In this document: one piece after another, positions 53,963-64,000 of the stretch
Layout of the letters: every line of letters starts with the position of its first letter
How positions within the stretch are numbered: position 1 is the stretch's first letter
Assembly: GCA_021234155.1 (NCBI GenBank)
Contig: JAJEKV010000035.1
Location: 11,282,407 to 11,346,406, forward strand
DNA length: 64,000 nt
Direction: 5' to 3'
Source of the DNA: Isoetes taiwanensis
Taxonomy: Eukaryota; Streptophyta; Lycopodiopsida; Isoetales; Isoetaceae
Translations under genes and position numbers: made by a program
The notes under the pieces: model-generated
The model's database searches: none
What the model saw: the letters and a program-made list of their open reading frames with translations, nothing else
What the model was told of the DNA's origin: nothing

Positions 53963-55985
53963 GAAAGAATTTGGGAAAGAATTTCAAAATCCGATAATTG
54001 CGGGTTCAGAGTAGTGGATTTTAATGAAAAACGTAAATATAATGGCCTTTTTTCCTAGTTCACACGTATTTAATCAATCTGGGAGTCTTGTTTGGGCACA
54101 TGTATTTCCTCTAAATCTTTTCTTCTTGAATACTCTTTTGATTGTTTTTGCCTTGGTTCTTGGAAATTGTTTTATTTATGTCCCCATTTGTCATGTTTCT
54201 GCCAGCTCATTTGTGGTGTATGAAAAGTTGGCATTTACAAATGCACCATTTAGGATCGAGAACATAAGCTCTTCAGTCTTAGGTGGCGCTTTTATAGTGC
54301 TTCTTTCTTTGATTTTTGAAGTGAGCACAAGTTATATACTGGAGAATTGCACCCGGGAGCTTTATTGATGGCTAGTCTAAAAACTAACATCTACAAATGT
54401 ATCCATGTTCGAGCCAAGAGCAACAACTCTTGGGTCATATGGTGCACTTCTGTAATTGCTAGGTCTTCACACTGGTCAACACACTGGTAAACATTATAGC
54501 CATGTGTCTTTTTCTTTAATCTATAAATTTGTCTAAACCCATGCACCACATTCTTCTATAATCGTTCAACTTACATGTACTATAGTTGTAATGTAATGGC
54601 CAAGTGGCATATTTGAATCACATTTCTACACATATATAATTCTCTCTCTCCTTAGATAGTCAATTTGTGGAATTATTCTGGTGGATTTGTGGAGGCCCTG
54701 CACTTGCAAAGAGCAATTGGGGCTGCCAGATTTGGGGAGGTCATAGGCTCTGCGCGTTGAGAATCTGTGCTTTTTGCCAGATTTTTGGGGTTGCCGAATT
54801 TTTGGGGTTGCCGAATTTTAGTGTTGGGGGCAGACCCTCGACAACAAGCTTGCCTGCACGACCACAGTATGTGCTTTCCAAAACTTTCATATGTCACATG
54901 CATTTTTGAACAAAGGAACAAAAGCAAATATGCTAGGACTACATCCCAAGGCGATGCAATGGATTCGCATGGCTAGAAGACATGCCAATGGCCTCCATGC
55001 CATCTGAAACAATTGAAAAATATTTTTATGGTAGCATAATTTCATGTGAAATTCTAAGGCAGTGCTTTGGAAAGAAGAAGAGACCTGAGCAAATATGGAT
55101 AAACATCCTTAACATGACATCTTTTGTTTAGGAAGTCCAGCAGAGCTAATTAAGCATTGATTGTTTTACTTCCTTTTGGCAAATTCGGCAGGGCCATTTT
55201 GATGATGATGCCTGGTGATGATTCTATTCTTAGGATGATGCATTTGCTTCATGTGGCACTGGCAGAGCAATGGCAGATCCAAGGGATATGTGCATTGCAT
55301 CCATCAAAGCCAGTGCAAATTAGAACTTGAGGTAGCATCAGATATGTGACGTATTGTGATACATATGTCTGAGTAGAATTTGTTGCTTAAGCCTGTGTTG
55401 ATCTTCTTTTGTGAAGATAGAATCAAGCATCTGTGGTACTTCTGTGGTTCTGAATTCGGGTTGCTTCTGTACTAAAAGACAAATCACAAACTTCAGAAAC
55501 TACTTTATGCAAGGTTCTTATGCGGCATATGCACCTGGCGGACTATCTACTTTATATGTTTTGGCTACAATTGAACCAAATGGAAAAGGTCTGAATAAAT
55601 TACTTTGTGATATTCTAGTGATTAACAAGAGGAATGGCATCATTACCCTCTCCCCTTTTTGGAAGGATCAGATATATATTAATTGGTACTCATTAGTTAC
55701 ATATGTATGCCGTGATATCATATACCTACACAACATGTTTGTTTATATAGGGATAACCACTCAGCTGTGGATTTGGAACTTTTACAAGAATGATAAAAGA
55801 GAGTCGTGGACTCAAGAAGCCCATTCCTCTTCTTCAAATGCTATAAGATATTGGCAGATCTTCTGATTTAAAGATGGCCATAGGCTATTGGAGTGAATAT
55901 ATTCTTGGAAGAACACTAATTTTCTATGTCTCTTCCATATTAGTCATAGGAGCCATACTTTACATAAATTCAGAGCAACTTTCTT
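53963..55985. other. Mostly non-coding; two open frames without features
   Basis: A 114-codon hydrophobic frame (54024-54368, plus) and a 151-codon frame (55411-55866, plus) show no domain and have AT-driven composition. A 19-bp tandem duplication (TTTTTGGGGTTGCCGAAT) lies at 54782-54819. Confidence 0.4.
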
Positions 55986-55986
55986 T

Positions 55987-56961
55987 TCAATTGGCCAAGA
56001 TGATGGGTACATGCCTAACAAAAGTTCTTTGCCTGATAGCCTCCTTCACTTGTTCCCATACTGGACGGAGTTCCGCACAATGCATGAAACAATGTTCAAT
56101 TGTCTCTGCTTCCAGGCCGCACATTGGGCAACTCGGTGAGACATCACAGTTGCACTTATTCACTAATATGTTGACTCTGATTGCTCTTGAAAGATTTGCC
56201 ATAGTGGCTCTTCCAGACCCATTTCTATACTTGACTGAGTTGGCCGTCTTCTGCTGTTATCTCCCATTCGGAAGGGAGGCTCACCACTTCGTTCACATGC
56301 AGAATCCTGTATGCCTTTGACACAAAATGTTTTTTATCAAGATTTTCACGGGGTAGGCAAAAAGCACCTACCTGTGGAGAAGCATAGGTTGGAATATTGG
56401 CCAATACCATTTCCCAAACTCGTTTGTTTGAAATGACTCCCAAGAGCGCCACACACCACCTTGGTACCAATCTCCAACGCAAGAGATACCTGCCACAATC
56501 CATCTCTTTGCGTTCTTTTATTCACCACTGCAAAACATGGCATGCGGCCTCTGTTAGTTTCCATTTGCAGCCACCACACCAGCATAGACACTGAGGTACA
56601 ATTTTTGATGTCCAAATGCCATAGAACATTAACTATCTCCCAAGCTTTAAGCAATCCTCTAAGAAACGGCAAAGCTCCTGCATAGGGCCTCAATTTATAA
56701 AATAGGGTCCATGGTAAATTTGTTTTATGGGATGTTTTTCCGCACGGTATACAGTGAGTTAGTGATTGTTTCAGGAGTTCAAGGCCCGGAGACTTCGAAT
56801 CTTGCTGAAGGATTTCCACATGAACTTGCACATAAGATCTTGTTGTGCAACTTAAAGTCAAGCATTCCTAGTCCTCCATGTGACTTAGATCTCAATTCCT
56901 TGAGTAACGAACAACAAAAATAAAATAAATTTACGCAAACGATATAATCCTCCAAACGCAC
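55987..56961 (-). pseudogene. L1-type LINE: reverse transcriptase end and zf-RVT domain
   Basis: The minus strand begins with LRSKSHGGLGMLDFKLHNKI (about 56910-56850), the familiar end of the plant L1 reverse transcriptase region. It passes through several frames with TSLGNGIGQYSNLCFSTGRC (about 56430-56370) and ends with the zf-RVT motif CNCDVSPSCPMCGLEAETIE followed by HCFMHCAELRPVWEQV (about 56150-56040). Stops and frameshifts throughout. The upstream polymerase core is missing. Lineage differs from the GC-rich LINE at 1060-6050. Confidence 0.8.
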
Positions 56962-57007
56962 ATGGGGTCGAGAAAAAGAAATGTTGCCACAGCAATAAAT
57001 TTCTTGT

Positions 57008-57024
57008 AGTGTTAAATCAGTTTC
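57008..57024 (-). mobile_element. CACTA-type terminus (minus strand)
   Basis: AATTTCTTGTAGTGTTA reads on the minus strand TAA-CACTACAAGAAATT, the classical end of CACTA elements after a 3-bp target TAA. No partner terminus found nearby; it may be a truncated element covering the L1 relic on its left. Confidence 0.45.
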
Positions 57025-57188
57025 TATACATGTCTTTCATTTTCTAAATGATTATATATTTGGTTGCATTTTAATTGGTTGCCAGTAGTTTTAGGCTGGG
57101 ATCGCACTTACTGGAATGAACGAAGGTGAATAGAGAAGGCCAAATAGCATAGTGCCATGTGGCAAAATGCAAAGAAAGTGGTATCGCA

Positions 57189-57566
57189 CTAAAACGGCCA
57201 AACTGCCTGCTTTGTTTGGGTGGGCGCCCAAGTTGTGGCGGGCGAGATTGCCCGCCCAAGTTCGGGCTGCTGCACGTGGACAATATTTGGAGTGAATTGC
57301 AGTATATGATCGGCTTGCAGGGTGGTGAACGAAGACATACAGTGGTCGAGCTGTTCTGCGCACAAGCAACAATCTGCAAATTTTTGTAAAGCACGTCGAA
57401 TTGCTAAGAATTCAATTATTGCAGGATCTAAAGTGTTGGCATTCTTTTGTTTTGCAGATTTCCACATGGAGCACACTGATATTGAATCCGTTACTTGCAC
57501 CCAGGACAGCCAAATGCCATTCTTTCGAAGCCAATTGCCCAGCAATTCCATGTGCACACCCTCCAT
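57189..57566 (-). pseudogene. Coding-like fragment, possibly RNase H
   Basis: 125 open codons on the minus strand with WLRKNGIWLSWVQVTDSISV and NTLDPAIIEFLAIRRALQKF. The AIIEFLAIRRALQ segment recalls the E-x-x-A-L helix of plant LINE RNase H domains. It lies inside the 1026-bp element. Weak assignment. Confidence 0.3.
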
Positions 57567-57741
57567 GCATCCTACTTTTGGGATTGTAACTCGCAGCCCT
57601 CTACCATTTGTGTTTCATCAGTAGCCTAGCAATCCTCCTTTGGCATTCCAAGCATCATAGAATCTACCTTCTGCACCATATGGTGTTCATACTTACGCTG
57701 GAAATCCACAAATTTCTCTTTCTCAGCCTCCAACAAACCAT

Positions 57742-57951
57742 GTGAATTCAGCAAGTTCTCAAGATTCCCCCATACATATTGCTGATCCTATTGTACAGAA
57801 GAAAAAGAGAGGTAGGCAGCCCACTGGGAACAAGTCTGCTACGAAGAAAGGCAGGAAGGTAGACTCCAACAAGCCTGAGAAAGGTGAGAATGAATCTGAT
57901 GACGAGGAAGGATGTGGTCCTAGAATTTGGCAGGGAACTATAGAAAAATGA
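57742..57951 (+). CDS. Short basic/acidic open frame with AT-hook-like motif
   Basis: 69 codons: SSQDSPIHIADPIVQKKKRG, RQPTGNKSATKKGRKVDSNK and EKGENESDDEEGCGP. RGRQP resembles an AT-hook core. May be an exon fragment carried by the surrounding element; no start context or splice sites identified. Confidence 0.3.
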   Translation: MNSASSQDSPIHIADPIVQKKKRGRQPTGNKSATKKGRKVDSNKPEKGENESDDEEGCGPRIWQGTIEK

Positions 57952-58123
57952 ATTTACAGAAAATTTACAGAACTAATGAATAGGCGTGTATCGTTGATGT
58001 GGCATATTGTTCCCTCCTTAATGCAATATGAATCTTCGGGCACCCACCTCCACCGAAACCGAAGCCTGCCCCAAATATGCCTAGCGAGTTCGGTCATTGT
58101 CTCTAGTGCGATCCCAGCCTTTA

Positions 58124-59112
58124 GACTACTATGTAGGTGAGATGTTCGATGAATGTACACTAATGAAAAACGTAAGGAAGCCAAATACATAAAAGATAAC
58201 ATAAAAGTGCTAGGGAACCTGCCGGTTGAAGCAGTTTTCGGGCATAAACTGGCAGGTGGCGCCACCACGAGCGGTGTTAGCCATGAGCGGCGCCGCCATC
58301 TGCCGATTTATAGCCGGAAATCACGACAACCGGTAGGCTCCCTCACGTAAGCCGCCGGAAGGCGAAATTCCGACGATCCAAAAAAGAACGTATTTTTTCC
58401 TTTTTGTCATCATTTTTTTCTTTCCTTTTCGAGCTCAGCTACGGCAAACTTCCGGAGCTTCGGTGATGGCGATCTTTGTCGTCGTCGAGGCGCTTGCTAA
58501 CTTTTTTGCTTTTTTTGTGCTGCTGGAGCTTGGAGCTACCTATGGAGAAAAATGGAGGAGTTTTTTAGTGTTTCCCCTCAAAAAAAAGGGGGGGGGGTTG
58601 GTTTATGTGATCAGATGAATCGGATGCAGTGAATCAGATGGGGGCTTTTGATTTGAAGGCAACCTCTGCACGAATAGTAGAGAGGGCCTGCCATGGTTTT
58701 TTCAGAAATGGTTTTGGCTTTAGAAAAGTAGATTACAAGGCAAGAACAGGTGCGTCCAAAAATGGCCTTGGCATATGCTGGAACAGGAGCAAAGTTAGAA
58801 GATCTGTTGGGCATTGCTAGGTAGTATAAAGTTTTCTAGCAGAATTTTTAATGGCTTCAGCGATAAAGCATGCATACAGAGTACCCATTTTGCGGTCGCA
58901 TGCCCCTTTTTCTGCCAGCTTTGCCATAGCCATTTGCCAGAAGGCACAGGTCGCAGATAACAGGAGTTTTGGTCACAGATCATAACAGAGGATTCCTGTG
59001 GAGATGGGGCAAGCAGAGGAAGTGGTGCAGCTCCACAAAACCCGGAGCACGATTGCGTGATATAATCTTGAGCGAATAATAATGTAATTTAAAGCTACTG
59101 GTCATTATGTGT
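58124..59112. other. Non-coding with a GC-rich middle
   Basis: A GC-rich stretch (58210-58370, with GCCGGTTGAAGC and GGCGCCGCC) is followed by T-rich and G-run sequence (58580-58600). Possible remains of a gene 5' region, nothing assignable. Confidence 0.4.
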
Positions 59113-59332
59113 GGTAATTTTAGGTGGGTGGGGCTTTATGCCCTTAAAAATTCTCGGCGGTGCCGCCAACCTCGGCGGCGCACTCGCCTCGAATTTTTAT
59201 GGGGCAGAGAGCCCCACCAACCTAAAATTACCTAATAGGCAAGAAGTTCCATTTACCTTCGTTTTCAACGAATAGAAGGTAAATGGACTTCTAGAGCTAG
59301 GGGACAAGTGTCCCCGGCAGTTAGCAACTGCC
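59113..59332. repeat. Array of four adjacent hairpins
   Basis: Four inverted repeats follow one another almost without gaps. (1) 59113-59232: GGTAATTTTAGGTGGGTGGG mirrored at the right end, ~40-bp arms. (2) 59242-59292: AGAAGTTCCATTTACCTTC against its complement, nearly perfect. (3) 59300-59315: GGGGACA-AG-TGTCCCC, perfect. (4) 59316-59332: GGCAGTT-AGC-AACTGCC, perfect and abutting number 3. Confidence 0.85.
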
Positions 59333-61205
59333 AGGATCTTGCCCTATTTGTAGCTTGGCCTTCACGTTCCTTGCATCAGCGCTGTTGTGAGCATCTCCAC
59401 ACTGGTGTTTTCCCGAGCTCTCTTCTTTTTCCTTCGACGTAGATCATCTTGCCCATTCTTCTCAGGGCCTTTTGACATAGTTTTCCCCCCTTCTCAGGGC
59501 CTTTTCGGCATATTTTCCCCTCTTCATTCTGGCGTTTGCTTCCCCTCTTGCAATTGAGTCTGTTAGAGTACATTGAGGTTTCCAGCATCTAGGGAAGAAG
59601 CACTACTGTAGGAATCGGCAACACAAAGGCTTCGTTATAGTTCATACAAATTATCCGCTTTTTGAAGAAGCTGATAAAGAATTTGTGGTTGCCCGTTTTG
59701 CAGTCCGTTCTCCTTCTAGAATTGCTTGGGGACAACAAGCATTCGCAATCACTTTGGTATTCTCTGAATGGGGCATTTATTTGTTCAAAGAAATATTGTT
59801 GGTCCTTTCGTTTGTTCAGGGCCGTTCATTTAAGAGCAGGGCATGATCTTGAAGCATGCAGGATTCTGTAGGTCGATTTCTAGATTCTGAATCCAGCCTT
59901 TCCGGTTGCACAAAGATGTTTATGCCACACCAGCCTGTTTTGCATCGTTCAGGAGCAGGTCTGATTTGTTTGAGGGTTTCCAACAGCAGGTTTTTCAAGA
60001 ACAAGTCGGATTCTTAGGGTTCTGTCCAGATTATTTTGGTTGCACAGAGATATCACTCTAGCCTATTTTGATCGTTCTCAGTATTTATATTTGTGTCTTG
60101 GCTAGGAAAGCCCAAAAGAGCCGCTACTTCTAAAATTTCCACGCCCAAACAGAACCCTTACCTGGTTCTCTGTGCCTTCTTTCGGTCATGGTTTCTGTGT
60201 CTTTTTCTAGCATACCAATGCTGGAAATTACTTCTAGAGATTCGAGTTGGAAGGTATTCAAATGATAGAGAAGCACCTCCATATGTACGAAGTTGTTCTG
60301 CTAGGTTCTGCATTCTTGGGGTTTGCATCTAAGGAATGTGAGGTTTTAATACTGCCATCCAGATAAAAAATTTCACTTTCTATTTGGAATTAGATTTTTT
60401 CTATCAGTGTGGATGTCCGGAAGACCGGATTCATGTTCGTACGCAAAACTCAGGAAATAGAAGATTGGGTCAGATTTTTTCAGATGCCACACACCATGGC
60501 ATATTAATTGCATCTGGAACTCAAAGATTTCTGATTTCTGTTGCTGAGACTATTTTCTAGAAGAACTGCAAGACTGAGAATGGAGTTTGCAATGGAACTG
60601 CTAACATAGTTTATGCTGGAAGGCTTGCCAATGCATCCAAGGATCAGAAGCTCCAAGGCACGAAAAGAAAAAGAAAGTTACATGTTGAGCAATGTTTTGG
60701 GCTCATGAAACTATTATATTAAGTTGCATTATAATCAAGTTGTAGTAGGGCTGAGCAGACGAGCAGATATATTGTTATTAGGCTTGCGAGAGGCATATGC
60801 TGAGGCAAGGAGTACATTTCTCCTCTGTCGTATTTCTGCAACTTAAAAGGAGACGAGATTTTATGCCATTCCAGATAAGTGATCTTACTTGTCTTCTAAT
60901 ACTTGATAACTTCTGTTTTCTTTGGTTGCTTTTTTATTGCTTCTGCCATGATACTTCCCTTTGTGATCTCTGGCTCAACTTTTAAGTTCAATTGGATGCA
61001 CTTAAGTTGCCCAATCATGGATGCACGCTTAACTTATAAGTTCGATTGGATACAATCAAGTTAATTATGAGTGCAAAACTGAACAGGTATTTGGTGATGC
61101 TAAATTGAGGTACATATGGTATTGCAACTAGTATATAGTAGAAGGGTTGATATATATTGAATACAAAGATTCTAATCTCTTGGCATCCCCATGACCTTTT
61201 GGCTG
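59333..61205. other. Long stretch without a supported gene
   Basis: Short open frames on both strands have no features. Short repeats of CAGGGCCTTTT (59462 and 59497) and GGTTGCACA are seen. Confidence 0.45.
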
Positions 61206-61207
61206 TG

Positions 61208-61592
61208 GTAGAGTATATTTAACAAATTTAATTTGAGATATGTAATCCTCATATGTTAAATCCAGTCCCCACACCAATGGTTTGCTATTTGGTACATCAA
61301 TTTGTTCATGCTGTTGATTTTGGAACGACAAGATATTTATTGCAAAGCCTGTTTTATGTTGAACTAGAGTCATTATCAATATTGAATAGCAATTGCCTAT
61401 ATTTGATCATCTTGACCATCACTTTTCGGCCTTAAGGGTATATTCAACAGATATAATTTGAGATATGAATCTTCATGTGTTTATGCTATGCCTACCAAAG
61501 TTTGCTATCCATCATATCAATTTGTTCATGCTGTAGATGTTTTAACTGACAGGATATTAATCACAGAGCCTATCATATTGAACTAGAGTCTC
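61208..61592. repeat. Diverged direct duplication (~160 bp units)
   Basis: 61208-61372 and 61436-61592 share ATCAATTTGTTCATGCTGT and TTGAACTAGAGTC and an overall alignable order, roughly three quarters identical. Confidence 0.75.
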
Positions 61593-63310
61593 AGATAATA
61601 TTTGGTCTGTGATCCAAATTTCTTGGGCTAGAAACAATGCTATATATGTCCATAGCTGTTGGTAGATTTTCATGCTTAGGGGATCCTCGGACATTTCCTT
61701 TCAAACCTCCTTCTTAGCCTTTTAAAGTTGTGTCGGATTGCATATCTTGGTTTTGTAAGCTGTGTAAGTGAACTGGTGCTGTGGATGGGTTATGTCTGAG
61801 CATAGGGCATCCAGTTACAAGTGTAATGAAGGACATTGGATCTGGTAAGGTGTTAATTATTTCCTTCAGCAAATTCTTACGTATTTAGAGTTGTTCATTA
61901 GTAGATGCTTCATAGCAGATATTGCTTTGTTTACTTTTTTCCTTACCTCCCTATTTCATCCTCCTTGATCTGGAATCATCGGTAATGGCAGTACTTTTTA
62001 TATATAATCTGGAATAAGTGTTGCTCATGTGAAAATCTGGTGCAAATTAGCAGCCCGAGGCTTAATTTTGGATTATGTGTTGCTCATGTGAAAACCTTGT
62101 GCAAGGCAATCGGCAATAGAACAAATTCACAAGCTATGACTTCTTGACTGTGTGGGATAAGTTATTATTGGATCATCTTCAGATAGGAAGTAGTCGTTTG
62201 TGTCTCTAACTATCCAAGCGGCTATGTAGAAGGCCGAAACCTGTGGTATATAGTCGTCCCTAAACAGTGGTATTTCCCTTAAAATATTCGGCTGATCTCT
62301 TTTCCTTTGGAATAATTTTAGCTCTCCTCTTGATCCGTATCTTTCATTAAAGCTTAACTATTATGAAGACTTCGCTTTAACTATTGATAAGATTTTCTTT
62401 TTGCCGTCATTTACCATCCGTGCACACAATTTGCAAAACTCAAAACAGCTACATACAAGTCCATTGATTTCTACTTTATTTTGGAGTCGATACAACTATG
62501 CTTCATGTTTACGCACTAATTTTTCTCCATCAAGTTGTCTCCATCAAGTTGTTTGCCTTCTTGTTACATTTTGTTGTTTTATACCATTGCAAAGCATAAT
62601 TTTACCACTTCCTAGCAGTTGTCATGTCATCATACTGAACTATTAATGTTCCATATGAACTAGCTATGATCACTTGACATGCTCACTCTTACAACCATAA
62701 GTGCTTTACTTTGTCTAGGATTGTTGATTTTATTGAGCGGAGTTGGTACCCTCATATGTGCCTCATTGATTTATCAAGTCCTTTCTTTTTAAGTTGTATA
62801 ATTCCTTTGCCTTTCTATGAACGTTATGATTGGTAATTTTTTGCTTGGCAAGTGTATTTTTATTGTGGTTGGAAGTTATAAGATATTTGCTTTTTCAAGA
62901 TCATAAGGCATTGTGGTGCAATTATATTGAGCTATCCATTTCCGTTTGTAGTTTATTTTCCTGATGCATAGCTCGGTTGTTTTTACATCTTTTAAGTCTT
63001 TATACTTTAATGTATTCTTGTTAAGACTCCTTGGTAATCCATTGTTGGACAATCTTTTCAAGCGTAAACGGTGTGGGCTAGCCAAATATATCTTGGCATG
63101 TATTATGATGTGCATGGACACTTTTTTATCTTTGATTGGATTCATAATAGTGGGTCAAATTAGCAAATTATGTTTTGTTTTATCTTACCCGTGTTATTTG
63201 TGTACCCTTTGTGACGACATTTCTAAGGAATGGTAAAGTCATGGTTTTAGATTCATAGATGCTCTCTTGGTTTGTGGTGCATGTTGTTTGATGGGCCATG
63301 AATTATGGTT
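61593..63310. other. AT-rich stretch without a supported gene
   Basis: Small repeated words (GTGTTGCTCATGTGAAAA at 62019 and 62078). Open frames at 62401-62646 and 62964-63236 have no motifs. Confidence 0.45.
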
Positions 63311-63315
63311 GTCGT

Positions 63316-63349
63316 ATAGGGGAATGGAGGACCAACCTCCATTCCCCTA
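63316..63349. repeat. Perfect 14-bp arm hairpin
   Basis: TAGGGGAATGGAGG and its complement CCTCCATTCCCCTA are separated by ACCAA. It abuts the inverted-repeat unit that starts at 63349. Confidence 0.85.
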
Positions 63350-63920
63350 CAAAATAGAAATAGGGGAGGCAAAAACAGAGGTCGGATCTTGGTAGAAAGA
63401 GAGTTTTAGAAGTTGCATCTGGCGAAAATAGAGGCCGAATCTTAGCAAGAACAGAGGTTTAGAACAGATCTGGTAAAAACAGAGCTCGGATTGGCAAAAA
63501 CAGAGTTTTAAAGGTCAAATTTGGCAGAGCTTTACCTGTAAAGAAAGATTAATCCGCTATTTACCCAAAAGAACATTAACCTGCGATTTACCCAGAAGAA
63601 CGATTAACCCCGCGATTTACATCAGAATCTAAGCCCCGGCAAGGAAGCACCTTGGCGGGCGTGAAGCAATCGTAATCTAAGCCACGGTAATCTAAGCTTG
63701 AAGAATCGTGTAATCTAAGCTTGAAGGATCGTGAAGAATCGCAGAGCTTGAAGAATCGTGAAGAACTGGCGGCGGAAGATCTGAAGAACCCTAACCTAAC
63801 CTGTGCCGCCGGTCGCACGGAATGAAGAAACCCTATTTCCATTCCGCAATATTGGCTAATGCCACGTGTCACTATATGAATGGTCGCCAGGGAATAAAGC
63901 CGACCCTATTTCTATTTTGT
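63349..63920. mobile_element. Inverted-repeat unit filled with tandem repeats
   Basis: ACAAAATAGAAATAGGG (63349-63365) is found inverted at 63904-63920. Between them lie three kinds of imperfect tandem repeats: GGCAAAAACAGAG units (63370-63530), GCGATTTACCCAGAAGAAC units (63550-63625) and TAATCTAAGCTTGAAGAATC units (63672-63755). Possibly a MITE; no target duplication identified. Confidence 0.45.
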
Positions 63921-64000
63921 TATATCTCTAGTAATTGGTTAAGACCATGGTTTGACGGACACTGTTTGCCTTTATTATCTCGAGAGTATGATGATACAGT

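Larger units (their letters stand above)
57094..58119. mobile_element. 1026-bp non-autonomous element with inverted ends
   Basis: GGCTGGGATCGCACT at 57094-57108 is repeated inverted at 58105-58119. TTTA lies on both outer sides (57090-57093 and 58120-58123) as a possible short target duplication. Inside are a minus-strand coding-like piece and an AT-hook-like frame, so it may have picked up foreign fragments. Confidence 0.55.

Noticed and set aside
54024-54368. Hydrophobic 114-codon frame that could be a membrane protein
   Set aside because: AT-rich DNA readily gives Phe/Leu/Ile-rich frames; no domain, no neighbours, no splice sites.
34419-57024. CACTA-like ends at 34419 and 57024 as the two ends of one 22.6-kb element
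   Set aside because: The termini differ (CACTACTACAAAAA against CACTACAAGAAAT), subterminal repeats are not shared, and no matching 3-bp duplication is seen.
1-64000. tRNA, rRNA or other structural RNA genes
   Set aside because: No convincing cloverleaf with GGTTCRANNCC arm or rRNA stretch was noticed by eye; a tRNAscan or Infernal run would be needed to exclude them.

Overview
This is a stretch of plant nuclear DNA. It is AT-rich, gene-poor and crowded with transposable elements (TEs). The host-type genes that can be recognised are a small family of secreted dirigent-like proteins, one histidine/proline-rich secreted protein, and a rearranged fragment of a cytosolic ribosomal protein L8 (uL2) gene. 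Dirigent genes, a tRNA-Met type primer site, plant-type Copia and L1 LINE remnants, and Helitron-like Rep/helicase genes all indicate a land plant. The heavy load of old, broken TEs suggests a large genome such as a gymnosperm or fern, but the species cannot be named from the sequence alone.

Layout. 1-1.06 kb: a short Helitron 3' end, then non-coding DNA. 1.06-6.05 kb: a nearly full-length but frameshifted GC-rich LINE (ORF1 with coiled coil and RRM-like part; ORF2 with endonuclease, reverse transcriptase and C-terminal zinc knuckle). 6.05-7.63 kb: a GATTC-rich minisatellite containing a ~300 bp duplication. 7.63-9.6 kb: a decayed transposase-like gene. 10.37 kb: a primer-binding site of an LTR retrotransposon. 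11.3-16.2 kb: dirigent cluster 1 (one intact gene, one pseudogene, two relics) and the His/Pro-rich gene. 16.6-17.4 kb: Copia RNase H end and the start of its 3' LTR. 20.1-34 kb: a nest of elements built on a minus-strand Helitron (Rep and Pif1-like helicase, with a 3' terminus possibly at 20.41 kb), hosting a piggyBac-like TTAA element, a second LINE copy and two hAT-type elements. 34.4 kb: a CACTA-like terminus. 36.0-36.4 kb: permuted RPL8, followed by a MITE. 37.7-41.8 kb: dirigent cluster 2, a segmental copy of cluster 1 about 26.4-26.8 kb away. 44.1-54 kb: a plus-strand DDE-like transposase relic converging on a minus-strand multi-exon gene with Ulp1-protease features, itself hit by two MITEs. 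54-64 kb: L1 LINE relics, a 1.03 kb terminal-inverted-repeat element, a run of four adjacent hairpins, tandem repeats, and long stretches with nothing recognisable.

How it fits together. The only probably functional proteins are the three intact dirigent-like proteins (12.1, 38.4 and 41.2 kb) and perhaps the His/Pro-rich secreted protein. All have signal peptides and TATA boxes and would act outside the cell. Everything else is mobile DNA or its debris. The items most worth following up are the circularly permuted RPL8 copy, the convergent transposase/Ulp1 unit, the TTAA-flanked element, the recurrent Helitron hairpin termini, and the four-hairpin array.
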